A DNA stretch of 64,000 nucleotides from DASRDZ01 sp035569495 (GTDB lineage Bacteria > Chloroflexota > Dormibacteria > Aeolococcales > Aeolococcaceae): assembly GCA_035569495.1 (NCBI GenBank), contig DATMMX010000038.1, positions 1-64,000 of the forward strand, given 5' to 3'. Made by a program: the position numbers and the translations under genes. A model generated the notes under the pieces. The model saw only the letters and a list, made by a program, of their open reading frames with translations, did no database searches and had not been told where the DNA came from. Of this stretch, positions 1 to 11,115 are shown one piece after another. Numbering within the stretch: position 1 is the first letter of the stretch; every line of letters begins with the position of its first letter.

Positions 1-702
1 GCGGCCGAGTTCCTGCAGCAGGCGGCGCGACACGCGGACCAGCTTGTTGATGGTCTCGACCATGTGCACCGGGATGCGGATGGTGCGCGCCTGGTCGGCG
101 ATGGCGCGGGTGATCGCCTGGCGGATCCACCAGGTCGCGTACGTCGAGAACTTGTAGCCCTTGTGGTAGTCGAACTTCTCGACGGCGCGGATCAGGCCCA
201 TGTTGCCTTCCTGGATCAGGTCGAGGAAGGACATGCCGCGGCCGATGTACTTCTTGGCAATGCTGACCACAAGTCGCAGGTTGGCCTCGGTCAGCTTGTT
301 CTTGGCCTCGTCGTCGCCCTGCTCGATGAGCTGCGCGTACTCGACCTCCTGCTCGGCCTTGAGCAGCGCCACGCGGCCGATCTCCTTGAGGTACATGCGC
401 ACCGGGTCGTCGAGCGACACCGAGTCGATGGCCTCGGCGGTGGCGATCATCTCGTCGTCGATCTCGTCGACGGCCTCGAAGTCCTTGTCGCCGTCGGAGA
501 CCTCGATGCCGATCTCACGGAAGGCGCCGAAGATGCGCTCCAGGTGGTCGGGCTCGGCCTCGATCTCCGGGAAGGCCTGCAGGATGTCGTCCGGGGTCAG
601 GTAGCCCTGCTCCTTGCCACGGACGATGAGCGTCTCGGCCGCGGAGACCAGGAAGTCCCCGGATGTCACGCTCACCCCTGCCTTGACCCTTGCCTTCGCC
701 AT
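1..702 (-). CDS. rpoD: RNA polymerase primary sigma factor (sigma-70), 3' part outside window
   Basis: Housekeeping sigma factor that directs RNA polymerase to -10/-35 promoters. The frame is open to the window edge, so only the N-terminal 234 residues are visible. A short region 1.1-like segment is followed by region 1.2 (DDPVRMYLKEIGRVALL) and the near-invariant region 2 core, with NLRLVVSIAKKYIGRGM, FLDLIQEGNMGLIRAVEKFD and YATWWIRQAITRAIADQ. Regions 3 and 4 lie beyond base 1. The ATG at 702 has an AGGAG ribosome site a few bases upstream. dnaG lies immediately upstream in the same direction, the classical macromolecular-synthesis pairing of primase and primary sigma factor. Confidence 0.97.
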   Translation of the reverse strand, partial: MAKARVKAGVSVTSGDFLVSAAETLIVRGKEQGYLTPDDILQAFPEIEAEPDHLERIFGAFREIGIEVSDGDKDFEAVDEIDDEMIATAEAIDSVSLDDPVRMYLKEIGRVALLKAEQEVEYAQLIEQGDDEAKNKLTEANLRLVVSIAKKYIGRGMSFLDLIQEGNMGLIRAVEKFDYHKGYKFSTYATWWIRQAITRAIADQARTIRIPVHMVETINKLVRVSRRLLQELGR

Positions 703-794
703 GAGTTCTCCTCTGCCCCGCTCCGACCGCTGGGTCTGTGCCGGACCGTTGAGTATTTAACGCGCCCCGCGGCCAGAGCCGTCGCGGCGTTCGG

Positions 795-2651
795 TCACCA
801 TGCCTGGCGGAGTTGCTGACGCTCCGTCGCGAGTTGGTGAAGACGCGTTGCCAGCGCCTCCTCCTCGGCCGTCAGCCCCGCGTCTCTGGCGCGGCGCAGC
901 TCTCGCTTCACGGCCTGCATCTCCGCCTGCTTCTCCGCGTCCCTGACGCGGGCAACACAATCGGCCAGGGTCCTCCGTAGCGGCTCGGGGTCGTCGAGCT
1001 CCTGCAACTCGGGCAGGGAGCGTACCAATAGACGAGCGGCAAGCCGCTGTTCTGACGCGCCGAGGCGGCGAAGCGGAAATGGCGACCCGGATTCCAGGCT
1101 CAGGGCGACCTCGACGATGCGGCGGATCGAGGGGTGGCGCAGCTCCTCGGGACGCAGCCCGTGCTCGCCGACCAGCGCGGCCGCGAGCGCGGGGCGCTGC
1201 ACCACCAGCGTGCCCAGGTAGGCCTCCCAGGTGTCGACCGGCGCGATGTCCTCCTCGGCCAGCACCTCGGGATGCGCCGACGCGGGCGCCTGCGAAACCA
1301 CCGGCGCCGGCACGGCGGCCACCACGCGCGCCGCGGGACGCCCCGTGCGCCGCGCGCGCTCGACGTCCTGGGCGACGCTCGTCATCTGCAGCTCCAGCCG
1401 CTGCGCCGCCTGCTGCGTGTAGAGGTCGCGCGCCGCCGCCTCGGGGATGCGCGCCAGCAGGATCACGGCGCGCTCGGTGGCGTCACGACGCGCCTCGACC
1501 GAGCCGCTCTCGCCGTCACCGACGGCGCGGTCGAGCAGCACCTGCCACTCGCGCGGCGCGTTGCCGATGGCCCGGGCGAACAGCGCGGGATCGCGACGCA
1601 CCAGCTCGTCCGGGTCCTTGAACCCCGCGGGCAGAACGCAGATCCTGCACTCCAGCTTCTCCGCGGCGACCACGTCGACGGCGCGCGAGGCGGCGGCGCG
1701 TCCGGCGTCGTCGCCGTCGAAGCAGAGCACCACGGTGTGGACGAAGCGCGAGATGATGCGCACCTGCTCGCGCGTCAATGCGGTGCCGCTGCTGGCCACG
1801 GCGTTGGTGACGCCCGCGGCGTGGGCGGCGAGCACGTCGAAGTAGCCCTCGACGATCACCGCGGTGCCGCCGGACTGCATCGCCGCGCGCGCCTGGTCGA
1901 TGCCGAAGATCGCCTGCGACTTGTCGTACACCGCGGTCGCCGGTGAGTTGAGGTACTTGGGGATGGCGTCGCCGAGGGCGCGGCCGCCGAAGGCGATGGT
2001 CTCGCCGCGCTCGTTGCGGATCGGGAAGAGCAGACGGTGGCGGAAGCGGTCGCGCGGCGGACCGCCACGGTCGGAGGTGTGGGCCAGGCCGGACTCGGCG
2101 ACCTCGGCGCCGGTGCTCGCCGCGTGGCGCTGCAACAGGTAGCGGATCAGCGCGTCGCCGCTGCCGCCGCCCAGGGGCGCGAAGCCGACGCCGAACTGCC
2201 GCGCCTGCTCCTCCCCCACGCCGCGCTCCCGCAACAGCGCGCGGCCGGGCTCGCCGGTCGGCGTGTTCCAGAGCACGTGCTCGTAGAACGCCTGCGCCCG
2301 CTTGTGCAGGTCGAGGGCCAGCTTGCGGCGGCGCTGCGCGTCGCGACGCTCGCGACCGTCGCCGTCGCGCTCCAGCTCGACGCCGGCGCGCTCGGCGAGC
2401 ATCTCCAGCGTCTCGCGGAATTCGAGGCGCTCGATCTTCTGCACGAAGGTGAGCAGGTCGCCGCCCTCGCCGCAGCCGTGGCAGTGGAAGACCTGGCGCT
2501 CCTGGTTGACCATGAAGCTCGGCGTCTTCTCACCGTGGAAGGGACAGAGCCCCTTCCACTCACGGCCGCTGCGCTGCAGGCGGACGTACCCCCCGACGAC
2601 ATCGATGATGTCGAGGCGCGACTTGATCTCGGCGACGGCGTCGGCCGGCAT
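795..2651 (-). CDS. dnaG: DNA primase
   Basis: Makes RNA primers for lagging-strand DNA synthesis at the replication fork. The 618-aa length is normal for the family. The N-terminal CHC2 zinc finger is visible (CPFHGEKTPSF then CHGCGEGG, about residues 36-64), followed by the catalytic core and the TOPRIM domain with the acidic motifs VIVEGYFDVLAAH and VVLCFDGDDAGR. The C-terminal third is the variable helicase-interaction region. It is followed after about 90 bases by rpoD on the same strand and is preceded by the coiled-coil gene at 2702. No strong ribosome site precedes the ATG at 2651. Confidence 0.97.
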   Translation of the reverse strand: MPADAVAEIKSRLDIIDVVGGYVRLQRSGREWKGLCPFHGEKTPSFMVNQERQVFHCHGCGEGGDLLTFVQKIERLEFRETLEMLAERAGVELERDGDGRERRDAQRRRKLALDLHKRAQAFYEHVLWNTPTGEPGRALLRERGVGEEQARQFGVGFAPLGGGSGDALIRYLLQRHAASTGAEVAESGLAHTSDRGGPPRDRFRHRLLFPIRNERGETIAFGGRALGDAIPKYLNSPATAVYDKSQAIFGIDQARAAMQSGGTAVIVEGYFDVLAAHAAGVTNAVASSGTALTREQVRIISRFVHTVVLCFDGDDAGRAAASRAVDVVAAEKLECRICVLPAGFKDPDELVRRDPALFARAIGNAPREWQVLLDRAVGDGESGSVEARRDATERAVILLARIPEAAARDLYTQQAAQRLELQMTSVAQDVERARRTGRPAARVVAAVPAPVVSQAPASAHPEVLAEEDIAPVDTWEAYLGTLVVQRPALAAALVGEHGLRPEELRHPSIRRIVEVALSLESGSPFPLRRLGASEQRLAARLLVRSLPELQELDDPEPLRRTLADCVARVRDAEKQAEMQAVKRELRRARDAGLTAEEEALATRLHQLATERQQLRQAW

Positions 2652-2701
2652 GGCTGGAGGAGAAGATAGCGGCTGGCGGTCGCCGTGGCGCGCGCGGTGG
2701 G

Positions 2702-3460
2702 TTAGCGGCGGGCGAACCAGCCCCGGCGGCGCGGCTGCATGCGGATGTCGTTGATCTCGCGCTCGCGCTCGGACAGCTCGCGGTAGCGCTCGGCGAGCTG
2801 GCGCTCCTTCTCGGCCAGGGCCGCGGCGTGCTCGGCGCGGACCGCACCCAGCTCGAGCTGGAGCTGCTTGACCTTGGCCTGGCGGTTGGTCAGCTCGGCC
2901 TCGAAGCGCTGCCGCTGCTCGGCGTAGATGCGCTGCTCCAGGGTGCGCTCCCAGCGGTCGAGCAACCCGGCGACCAGCTCGCGCGGGTCGAGGGCCATCA
3001 TGGCCAGCTCGGCGCGCGGGCCCTCGTCCTCGGCGGCCAGCGGGGTGACCTCGACGCTGCCGCGCGGCGGGGGCGGGGGCAGCAGGTCGGCGAGGTCCCC
3101 GTTGTCACCGCCGTCGTCGTCACCGTCGTCGTCATCGGTGACGTGCTCGGCGCTGTGCGCGCCGTGGCCGTTGAGCGTCAGCGGCTCGACGGTGCCGCGG
3201 ATCTCCTGCGCCTCCTCCTCCTCGTCCTCGGGAAGCACCGCCCCGGTCGCGGGACCGAGGTCGGCGATGCGGACGCGGTAGTGGAAGCCGTCGGCGTTCT
3301 CGACCTTGCGGGCGGGGATGTCACCCGCCTCGATGCGGCGGATGAGCATTGCCGCGGGGAGGCCGAGCCGCTCGGCCACCACCTCCACGGGGAGCTCCAG
3401 TTCGTCGTCGTCGTGCTGCGTGCGGATGCTCGTGGAGTGACTGATGGTCATCGGAGGCAA
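2702..3460 (-). CDS. Helix-turn-helix protein with C-terminal coiled coil, unknown role
   Basis: Not assigned to a known family. Residues about 22-60 (LELPVEVVAERLGLPAAMLI then RRIEAGDIPAR) look like a MerR/excisionase-type winged helix that reads a short DNA or recruits to DNA. The middle is acidic and repetitive (DDDDGDDDGGDNGD). The C-terminal 110 residues are heptad-rich and strongly charged (QRQRFEAELTNRQAKVKQLQ onward), predicting a long coiled coil, and end in a basic tail. The frame opens with TTG at 3460, with an AGGAAA upstream; an in-frame ATG lies at 3451. It sits between dnaG and the small gene at 3534 in one transcription direction, so a role near replication or chromosome structure is possible but only inferred. 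Confidence 0.7.
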   Translation of the reverse strand: MPPMTISHSTSIRTQHDDDELELPVEVVAERLGLPAAMLIRRIEAGDIPARKVENADGFHYRVRIADLGPATGAVLPEDEEEEAQEIRGTVEPLTLNGHGAHSAEHVTDDDDGDDDGGDNGDLADLLPPPPPRGSVEVTPLAAEDEGPRAELAMMALDPRELVAGLLDRWERTLEQRIYAEQRQRFEAELTNRQAKVKQLQLELGAVRAEHAAALAEKERQLAERYRELSEREREINDIRMQPRRRGWFARR

Positions 3461-3533
3461 AGCCTAGGTGATTTCCTGCGGATGTGGGCGCCTTCGTCTG
3501 CAACGGATAGAGCGCGTCGAGGGTTGCGCCGTT

Positions 3534-3800
3534 TCAGTGACCGATCACCTCGACGGCGTAGCGCGAGTTGTCGGTGAGCAGGACGATGCCGCCGCCCTTC
3601 TCGGTGATCACCGCGCGCACCGGCGAGGTGTTGAAAACCTCCGGCGCCTCCTCCTCCTCCATCACCGAGCGGCGGACGAGGTACGGCTGACCGGGGGTCG
3701 GCGGCGACAGCTCGTCGCCCTCGACAACGTGACCGTCGTCGAGCATCACCGGGCGGCCGTCGCGCGTGCCCAGCTTGCGAATGCGGACGTGCTCTGCCAT
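3534..3800 (-). CDS. Small hypothetical protein (88 aa)
   Basis: An 88-residue protein beginning MAEHVRIRKLGTRDGRPVML at the ATG at 3800. The open frame extends farther upstream, but that part is proline/arginine-rich translation of the opposite frame of the upstream gene, so the internal ATG just after that gene's stop is preferred. Sequence features are a short beta-rich N-terminus, an acidic MEEEEAPE stretch and a C-terminus that could form a small beta domain (GGGIVLLTDNSRYAVEVIGH). No family recognised. It is transcribed with the genes around it, 41 bases after the exported protein at 3842. Confidence 0.6.
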   Translation of the reverse strand: MAEHVRIRKLGTRDGRPVMLDDGHVVEGDELSPPTPGQPYLVRRSVMEEEEAPEVFNTSPVRAVITEKGGGIVLLTDNSRYAVEVIGH

Positions 3801-3841
3801 CGGCTGCCGAGGATACCGGCTGGGCTCGACGGCGGCACGGT

Positions 3842-4882
3842 TCACTGGGCGCCGCCGGGCTGGGTGAGCCGGAAACCGCCCGGCTCGGCGAGGTCGTCGA
3901 GGCGCAGCGCGGGGACGGCGAGGGCGAGGTTGCGCGTGTTGTCGGTGAAGACATACATGGGAACCAGGCGCAGCGTGGCGCTGCCGATCTGCTCGTAGGC
4001 CAGCGACACCGTGTCGGCGCGGAACGGCGTCGCGCTCCTCGGGCCACCACCGGTGTAGACCTCGCAGCACTCGTCGAACCAGTGGCCGCGGCTGACGTCG
4101 GTCCAGGCGTCCTGCCAGGTGCGCAGCGGGTAGCTCGCGCCGCCGTCGAGCGCGGGGGCGCTGACGGTGAGCTGGGTGACGTTGCCGAGCTCGGAGACGT
4201 CGACCTCGGCGACGGGGTCGTGGAAAAGGCCGAAGCCCACCCGCACACCGTCGATCGGCCTGCGCCGGTAGGTGACCTGCCAGATGGTGATGCGATCGCC
4301 GTCGGTCGGTGTCGCCGTGACGTCGACACTCTGCGGCGCCAGGCCGAGCTGCGCCATGAGTTGCGCCACCGCGGCGACCGCGGACGTGCCGTCCCTGGGC
4401 TGCGCGCCGATGGTGAGCAGGGTGGTGGCGTTGCCGCTGCCTGCGGCGATCTGCGCCTGTCCCGCGTCGATGCGGCCTTCGAACTTGTCGCCGGGGAACT
4501 CGGGCGTGGTCGGCGCCACGCCAAGGCGCGACTCCAGCGCGGAGATGTCAGCGCCGAGGAAGCCGCGCAGGCGCCACACGGGGAGCTCGACCGGCATCGG
4601 CGGCGGAGTGGCGGCGAGCGTGTAGGTGCTGATGTCGGTGTTGTCGCCGTTGTCGTACCCGCTGACGTCGATGCGGCCGAAGGCGCGAGCACCGGCGATG
4701 CGGGTGTCGTCGCGGGCGATCAGCGCGGGCAGCGGGGTGACGGGGGGCGCCGGCGTCGGCGTGGCCACGGCGGTCGGCGCGGCGCGGTGGCGCAGCGGGC
4801 CGAGCGCCACGGCGAGCGCCAGGGCGGGGATGAGGGCGAGCACGACCGCCAGCAGGAGGGGGCTCCTGCGCAGTGCGGTCAT
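3842..4882 (-). CDS. Membrane-anchored exported protein of unknown function
   Basis: 346 residues. The N-terminus has a short basic stretch and one hydrophobic helix (residues about 8-28, LLLAVVLALIPALALAVAL) without an obvious signal-peptidase site, followed by a proline/threonine-rich linker, so it is probably anchored with its bulk outside the membrane. The remaining roughly 290 residues look globular and beta-rich. They contain WQVTYRRRPIDGVRVGFGLF and a repeated pattern of short strands, reminiscent of extracytoplasmic regulatory or lipoprotein-like domains, but no family can be named. It starts 26 bases after the ppdK stop codon on the same strand. Confidence 0.65.
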   Translation of the reverse strand: MTALRRSPLLLAVVLALIPALALAVALGPLRHRAAPTAVATPTPAPPVTPLPALIARDDTRIAGARAFGRIDVSGYDNGDNTDISTYTLAATPPPMPVELPVWRLRGFLGADISALESRLGVAPTTPEFPGDKFEGRIDAGQAQIAAGSGNATTLLTIGAQPRDGTSAVAAVAQLMAQLGLAPQSVDVTATPTDGDRITIWQVTYRRRPIDGVRVGFGLFHDPVAEVDVSELGNVTQLTVSAPALDGGASYPLRTWQDAWTDVSRGHWFDECCEVYTGGGPRSATPFRADTVSLAYEQIGSATLRLVPMYVFTDNTRNLALAVPALRLDDLAEPGGFRLTQPGGAQ

Positions 4883-4908
4883 GGCCGTGCGGTGGCGGCG
4901 CTAGCCGG

Positions 4909-7767
<2,859 letters not shown>

Positions 7768-7851
7768 CAGGGACTCCGCAGTGTCAAGGGGCTGGCTGGG
7801 CGGCCGCGAGCGTAGCATCGGCGGCGAGGCGGACGCGTGGCTGGGCGACCG

Positions 7852-9282
7852 TCATCCGCTGCCCGTCCCCTGGGCGCGGGCGGCGGCGCGGCGGCGCATC
7901 ACGTCGAGCTGGTCGCGCAGCGCCGCCTCCAGGCCGCTGATGGGGACGCGCACCTGCTCCATGGTGTCGCGCTCGCGGATGGTGACCGCCTCGTCCTGCA
8001 GGGTGTCGAAGTCGACGGTGACCGCCAGCGGGGTGCCGATCTCGTCCTGGCGGCGGTAGCGGCGGCCGATCGACTGGGTCTCGTCGTACTCGGTGCTGAA
8101 GCGCTCGCGGATCTGGTGCTGGACGCGCCGCGCCACCTCGCTCAGCTCCGGCTTCTTGCTCAGCGGCAGCACCGCCACCTGCACCGGCGCCATGTCGGGG
8201 TGGAAGCGCAGCACCACGCGCTTCTCGCCACGCACCTCCTCCTCGTCGTAGGCGTCGATCAGCATGGTGATGAAGATGCGGTCGACGCCGACCGCGGTTT
8301 CCACCACGTATGGCAGGAACCGCTCGTTGGTGACGGGGTCGAAGTAGCTGAGGTCCTTGCCGCTGAACTGGGAGTGCTGGCGCAGGTCGAAGTCGGTGCG
8401 GTCGGCGATGCCCTCCAGCTCACCCCAGCCGAAGGGGAAGAGGTACTCGATGTCGTAGGTGCCGCTGCTGTAGTGGGACAGCTCGTCGGCGGTGTGCTCG
8501 CGCAGCCGCAGTTGCGCGCGGCGCACGCCGAGGTCCTCGACGAACCAGTCGAGGCGCTCCGTGCACCAGTAGTCGAGCAGCTCGCGATCCTCGCCCGGCT
8601 TGCAGAAGTACTCCATCTCCATCTGCTCGAACTCGCGCAGGCGAAAGACGAAGTTGCCCGGGCTGATCTCGTTGCGGAAGCTGCGTCCCTGCTGGGCGAT
8701 GCCGAAGGGCAGGCGGCGGCGGGTGGCGTTGAGCACGTTGGTGAAGTTGACGAACATGCCCTGTGCCGTCTCGGGACGCAGGTACACCTGCGCGGCGGCC
8801 TCCTCGACGGGGCCGAGGAAGGTCTTGAACATGAGGTTGAACTGGCGCGCCTCGGTGAGCGGGCCGTCGCACTCCGGGCAGAGCATCTGCGACTCGTCCT
8901 TGCCGCGGGCGCGGCGCTCCTGCTCGACGTGGTCGGCGCGCCAGCGCTTGCGGCATTTGCCGGTGCAGTCGACCAGCGGATCGGTGAAGTTGCCGACGTG
9001 GCCGCTCGCCTCCCAGACGCGCGGGTTCATGATGATCGAGGTCTCGATGCCCTCGACGTCGTCGCGCAGGTCGATCATCCGGCGCCACCAGGCGTCTCTG
9101 ATGTTGCGGCGCAGGCGCGAGCCCAGCGGGCCGAAGTCGTAGAGCGCGTTGATGCCGCCGTAGATCTCGCTCGACGGGAACACGAAGCCGCGCTGCTTGG
9201 ACAGCGAGACCAGCCGCTCGATGATGTCGGACGGCGGCGGGACGGGCTCCAGGGCGGTGTCGGGGGCGTCGGTGGCGGTCAT
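7852..9282 (-). CDS. glyQS: Glycyl-tRNA synthetase, single-chain dimeric type
   Basis: Charges tRNA-Gly. From the ATG at 9282 it is 476 aa, the usual size of the alpha2-type class II enzyme found in actinobacteria, Chloroflexi, archaea and eukaryotes. Class II motifs are clear: the N-terminal YGGINALYDFGPLG, a zinc-binding insertion (CTGKCRKRW and LCPECDGPL), motif 2 (FRNEISPGNFVFRLREFEQM) and motif 3 (GVDRIFITMLIDAYDEEEV), followed by the anticodon-binding domain (APVQVAVLPLSKKPEL). The frame continues upstream of 9282 but that extension is low-complexity and antisense to the divergent gene, so it is not used. It is divergent from the glycan cluster at 9371. Confidence 0.96.
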   Translation of the reverse strand: MTATDAPDTALEPVPPPSDIIERLVSLSKQRGFVFPSSEIYGGINALYDFGPLGSRLRRNIRDAWWRRMIDLRDDVEGIETSIIMNPRVWEASGHVGNFTDPLVDCTGKCRKRWRADHVEQERRARGKDESQMLCPECDGPLTEARQFNLMFKTFLGPVEEAAAQVYLRPETAQGMFVNFTNVLNATRRRLPFGIAQQGRSFRNEISPGNFVFRLREFEQMEMEYFCKPGEDRELLDYWCTERLDWFVEDLGVRRAQLRLREHTADELSHYSSGTYDIEYLFPFGWGELEGIADRTDFDLRQHSQFSGKDLSYFDPVTNERFLPYVVETAVGVDRIFITMLIDAYDEEEVRGEKRVVLRFHPDMAPVQVAVLPLSKKPELSEVARRVQHQIRERFSTEYDETQSIGRRYRRQDEIGTPLAVTVDFDTLQDEAVTIRERDTMEQVRVPISGLEAALRDQLDVMRRRAAARAQGTGSG

Positions 9283-9370
9283 GTGAACTGCGAAGTCTAC
9301 CGGCCGGTGGCGCGGCGACGGCGGCGGCGGGTGCCGGTGATTCCGGCCGATGTGGCACCATCCTGCGACC

Positions 9371-10108
9371 GTGAAAGCGCGTGTCCGCCGGTGGAGCGGC
9401 GTGGTCTTCCGACCCGTGGCGATCGCCTTCGACCCCCGGCTGGAGGGCCTGGAGCACCGCATCGTGGAGCGCGTGCTGGCCCGTCTGGACGCGGTCGAGC
9501 GGCACGTCGCCACCGATGCGGACACGGCCGCGGAGATGACCGTCACCCAGTCGCGGCTGCTGGCCCGGCTCGACGCGCGGCTGGCGGCGCTGGAGGCGGG
9601 CTCCGGTGGGGCCGTTCCGGCTGCGCTGCTGAGCAGCCATCCCGTCGCGGTGGCGTGGGTGATGGGGGCGCTGGCGGGGCTGGAGGCGCCGGGACGGCTC
9701 GCGGTGGCGGCGCCGGGCGACCCCGGGCTGCCGCTGGCGCTTGTGGGTTTGGGGCACACCGTGCTGGTCGCGGACACTGTGACCCTGCCGGAGCACCCGC
9801 GGCTGCGGCGCGACGAGGGGGACGGGTCGCTGGATGCGGCCGTGGTGCTGTGCGGTGAGGGGCCGGACGGGCCCTTGCCGGTGCCGGTCGAGGTTGTTGC
9901 GGGGTTGGCGCAACGGCTGCGGGCGGGAGGGACGCTGCTGGTGAGCACGCCGCAGCGGGCCACCGACGACGTCGAGGCCCCGCTCGGCGGGCTGCGGCTG
10001 GTCGAGCGCATGGTGGTGGTGCCCACGCCGGGCGGTCCGTGGGAGGTGGCCAGGGACGGCAGCGCCGGCGACGGGGTCGCCCTGCTCCGCGCCGTCGCCG
10101 AACGGTGA
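9371..10108 (+). CDS. Methyltransferase-like protein of the glycan cluster, probably degenerate
   Basis: A 245-residue protein when started at GTG 9371; an ATG in the same frame lies at 9350. The GTG start gives an N-terminus (basic, then FRPVAIAFDPRLEGLEHRI, then a coiled-coil stretch) of the type seen in methyltransferases of surface-polysaccharide clusters. The C-terminal two thirds follow the class I Rossmann pattern. However, the SAM-binding glycine loop reads VAAPGDPG rather than the usual DxGxGxG, so catalytic activity is doubtful. Its TGA overlaps the GTG of the next gene, indicating co-translation with the glycosyltransferase relatives downstream. Confidence 0.6.
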   Translation: MKARVRRWSGVVFRPVAIAFDPRLEGLEHRIVERVLARLDAVERHVATDADTAAEMTVTQSRLLARLDARLAALEAGSGGAVPAALLSSHPVAVAWVMGALAGLEAPGRLAVAAPGDPGLPLALVGLGHTVLVADTVTLPEHPRLRRDEGDGSLDAAVVLCGEGPDGPLPVPVEVVAGLAQRLRAGGTLLVSTPQRATDDVEAPLGGLRLVERMVVVPTPGGPWEVARDGSAGDGVALLRAVAER

Positions 10109-11115
10109 GCGCGGCGCCGGGGCTGCTGGTCGACCTGTCGGCGGCGCAGCGGGCTTCGGATGGCGGCGCCGCGGTGGAGCGGTGCGCGGCCGGGCTGGTG
10201 GCGATGCCGGGGGTGGTGCGGGCGCTGCTGCTCGACCCCGCGGCGCCGCTGCCGGGCGGGCTGCATTCGCGGCTGTTCGGGTCGGGGTTGCTGCGCTGGA
10301 ATACGGCGACCGAGGTGCGGCGAGCTCTGGCTTCGGGGTTTGCGGTGTACGTCGCGTTCGACGGCGCGGCGGTGCCGGAGCATGTTGTGCGGCTGGGGGT
10401 GCCGGTGGTTGCGGCGTCGTCGTCGGCGGCGGCGGATGCTGTCGTCTCGGCGGCGCGCTCAGTGGCGGCGGGGGGCGGCTCTGCGCGTGTTGCGCTTCGC
10501 GTTGCGGTGGTGGCTGCGCATGTGCCCGTGAATGTGGCGCTGGTCGCGGCGCTGGCGGCGCGGTGTGACGTCGAGGTGTTCGCTGACGATTGGCCCGGAG
10601 CGCAATCGCCGGAGCGGCTGGCGGGGACGGCGCTGGCCGCGTCGTATGACGGCGTGGTGCACCTGCTGGCCACGGCGGCGGCAGACCTGCCGGTGCTGCG
10701 GTCGGCGCGGCGTGTGCCGGGAGTGCTGTGGCTGCACGACATTGCGCTTGCCGGTTTGTATCGCGCGGAGGCTGCCGATGCGGCCGATGCCGCTCGCGCC
10801 TTGGCTGCCGTGCTGCGGCGCTGCTGTGCCGACCGCGCGCCGGCGCCGCTGCTGGGTGCGCTCGACCGCGGCGACGCCGCTGCATTCGACGCTGCCGCGG
10901 AACGTCGCTACGGGCTGCTGCTCACCGCCGAGGTGGTGCGCGCGGCGCGGTGCGTGGTGGTCCCGTCGGCGGCGGCCGCGCGGCGGCTGCGTCTCGACCA
11001 GGGCGCCGCGGGCCCGTGCCCGCCGCTGAGCGTCTGCGATGCCCCCGACCCTGATGGTGCGGCGGCGCACCTTTTGTCGCTGGTTGCCGGTGCTCCCGTG
11101 GTGCAAGCCGCATGA
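10105..11115 (+). CDS. Glycosyltransferase-related protein with two N-terminal lobes only
   Basis: 336 residues from the GTG at 10105, which overlaps the upstream stop as GTGA. It is a visible paralogue of the next gene but shortened. Residues 1-75 match the first acceptor lobe (LLVDLSAAQ and RLFGSGLLRWNTAT against LVLDLQACQ and LLDSPLLSWNTAG). The rest matches the start of the second domain (VPGVLWLHDIALAGLYRAEA and VVRAARCVVVPSAAAARRLR against YPGVLWLHDVRLSGFHANYA and LVRASRAVIVNSRFAEQLYR). Both nucleotide-sugar-binding C-terminal lobes are absent, so it should not be able to transfer sugar alone. It may be decaying, or may be a non-catalytic partner of the intact enzyme. Confidence 0.7.
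   Translation: MSAAPGLLVDLSAAQRASDGGAAVERCAAGLVAMPGVVRALLLDPAAPLPGGLHSRLFGSGLLRWNTATEVRRALASGFAVYVAFDGAAVPEHVVRLGVPVVAASSSAAADAVVSAARSVAAGGGSARVALRVAVVAAHVPVNVALVAALAARCDVEVFADDWPGAQSPERLAGTALAASYDGVVHLLATAAADLPVLRSARRVPGVLWLHDIALAGLYRAEAADAADAARALAAVLRRCCADRAPAPLLGALDRGDAAAFDAAAERRYGLLLTAEVVRAARCVVVPSAAAARRLRLDQGAAGPCPPLSVCDAPDPDGAAAHLLSLVAGAPVVQAA

Noticed and set aside
9283..10383. Upstream extension of the glycyl-tRNA synthetase frame
   Set aside because: The extra residues are Arg/Pro/Ser-rich and antisense to the methyltransferase-like gene; the family start is at 9282.
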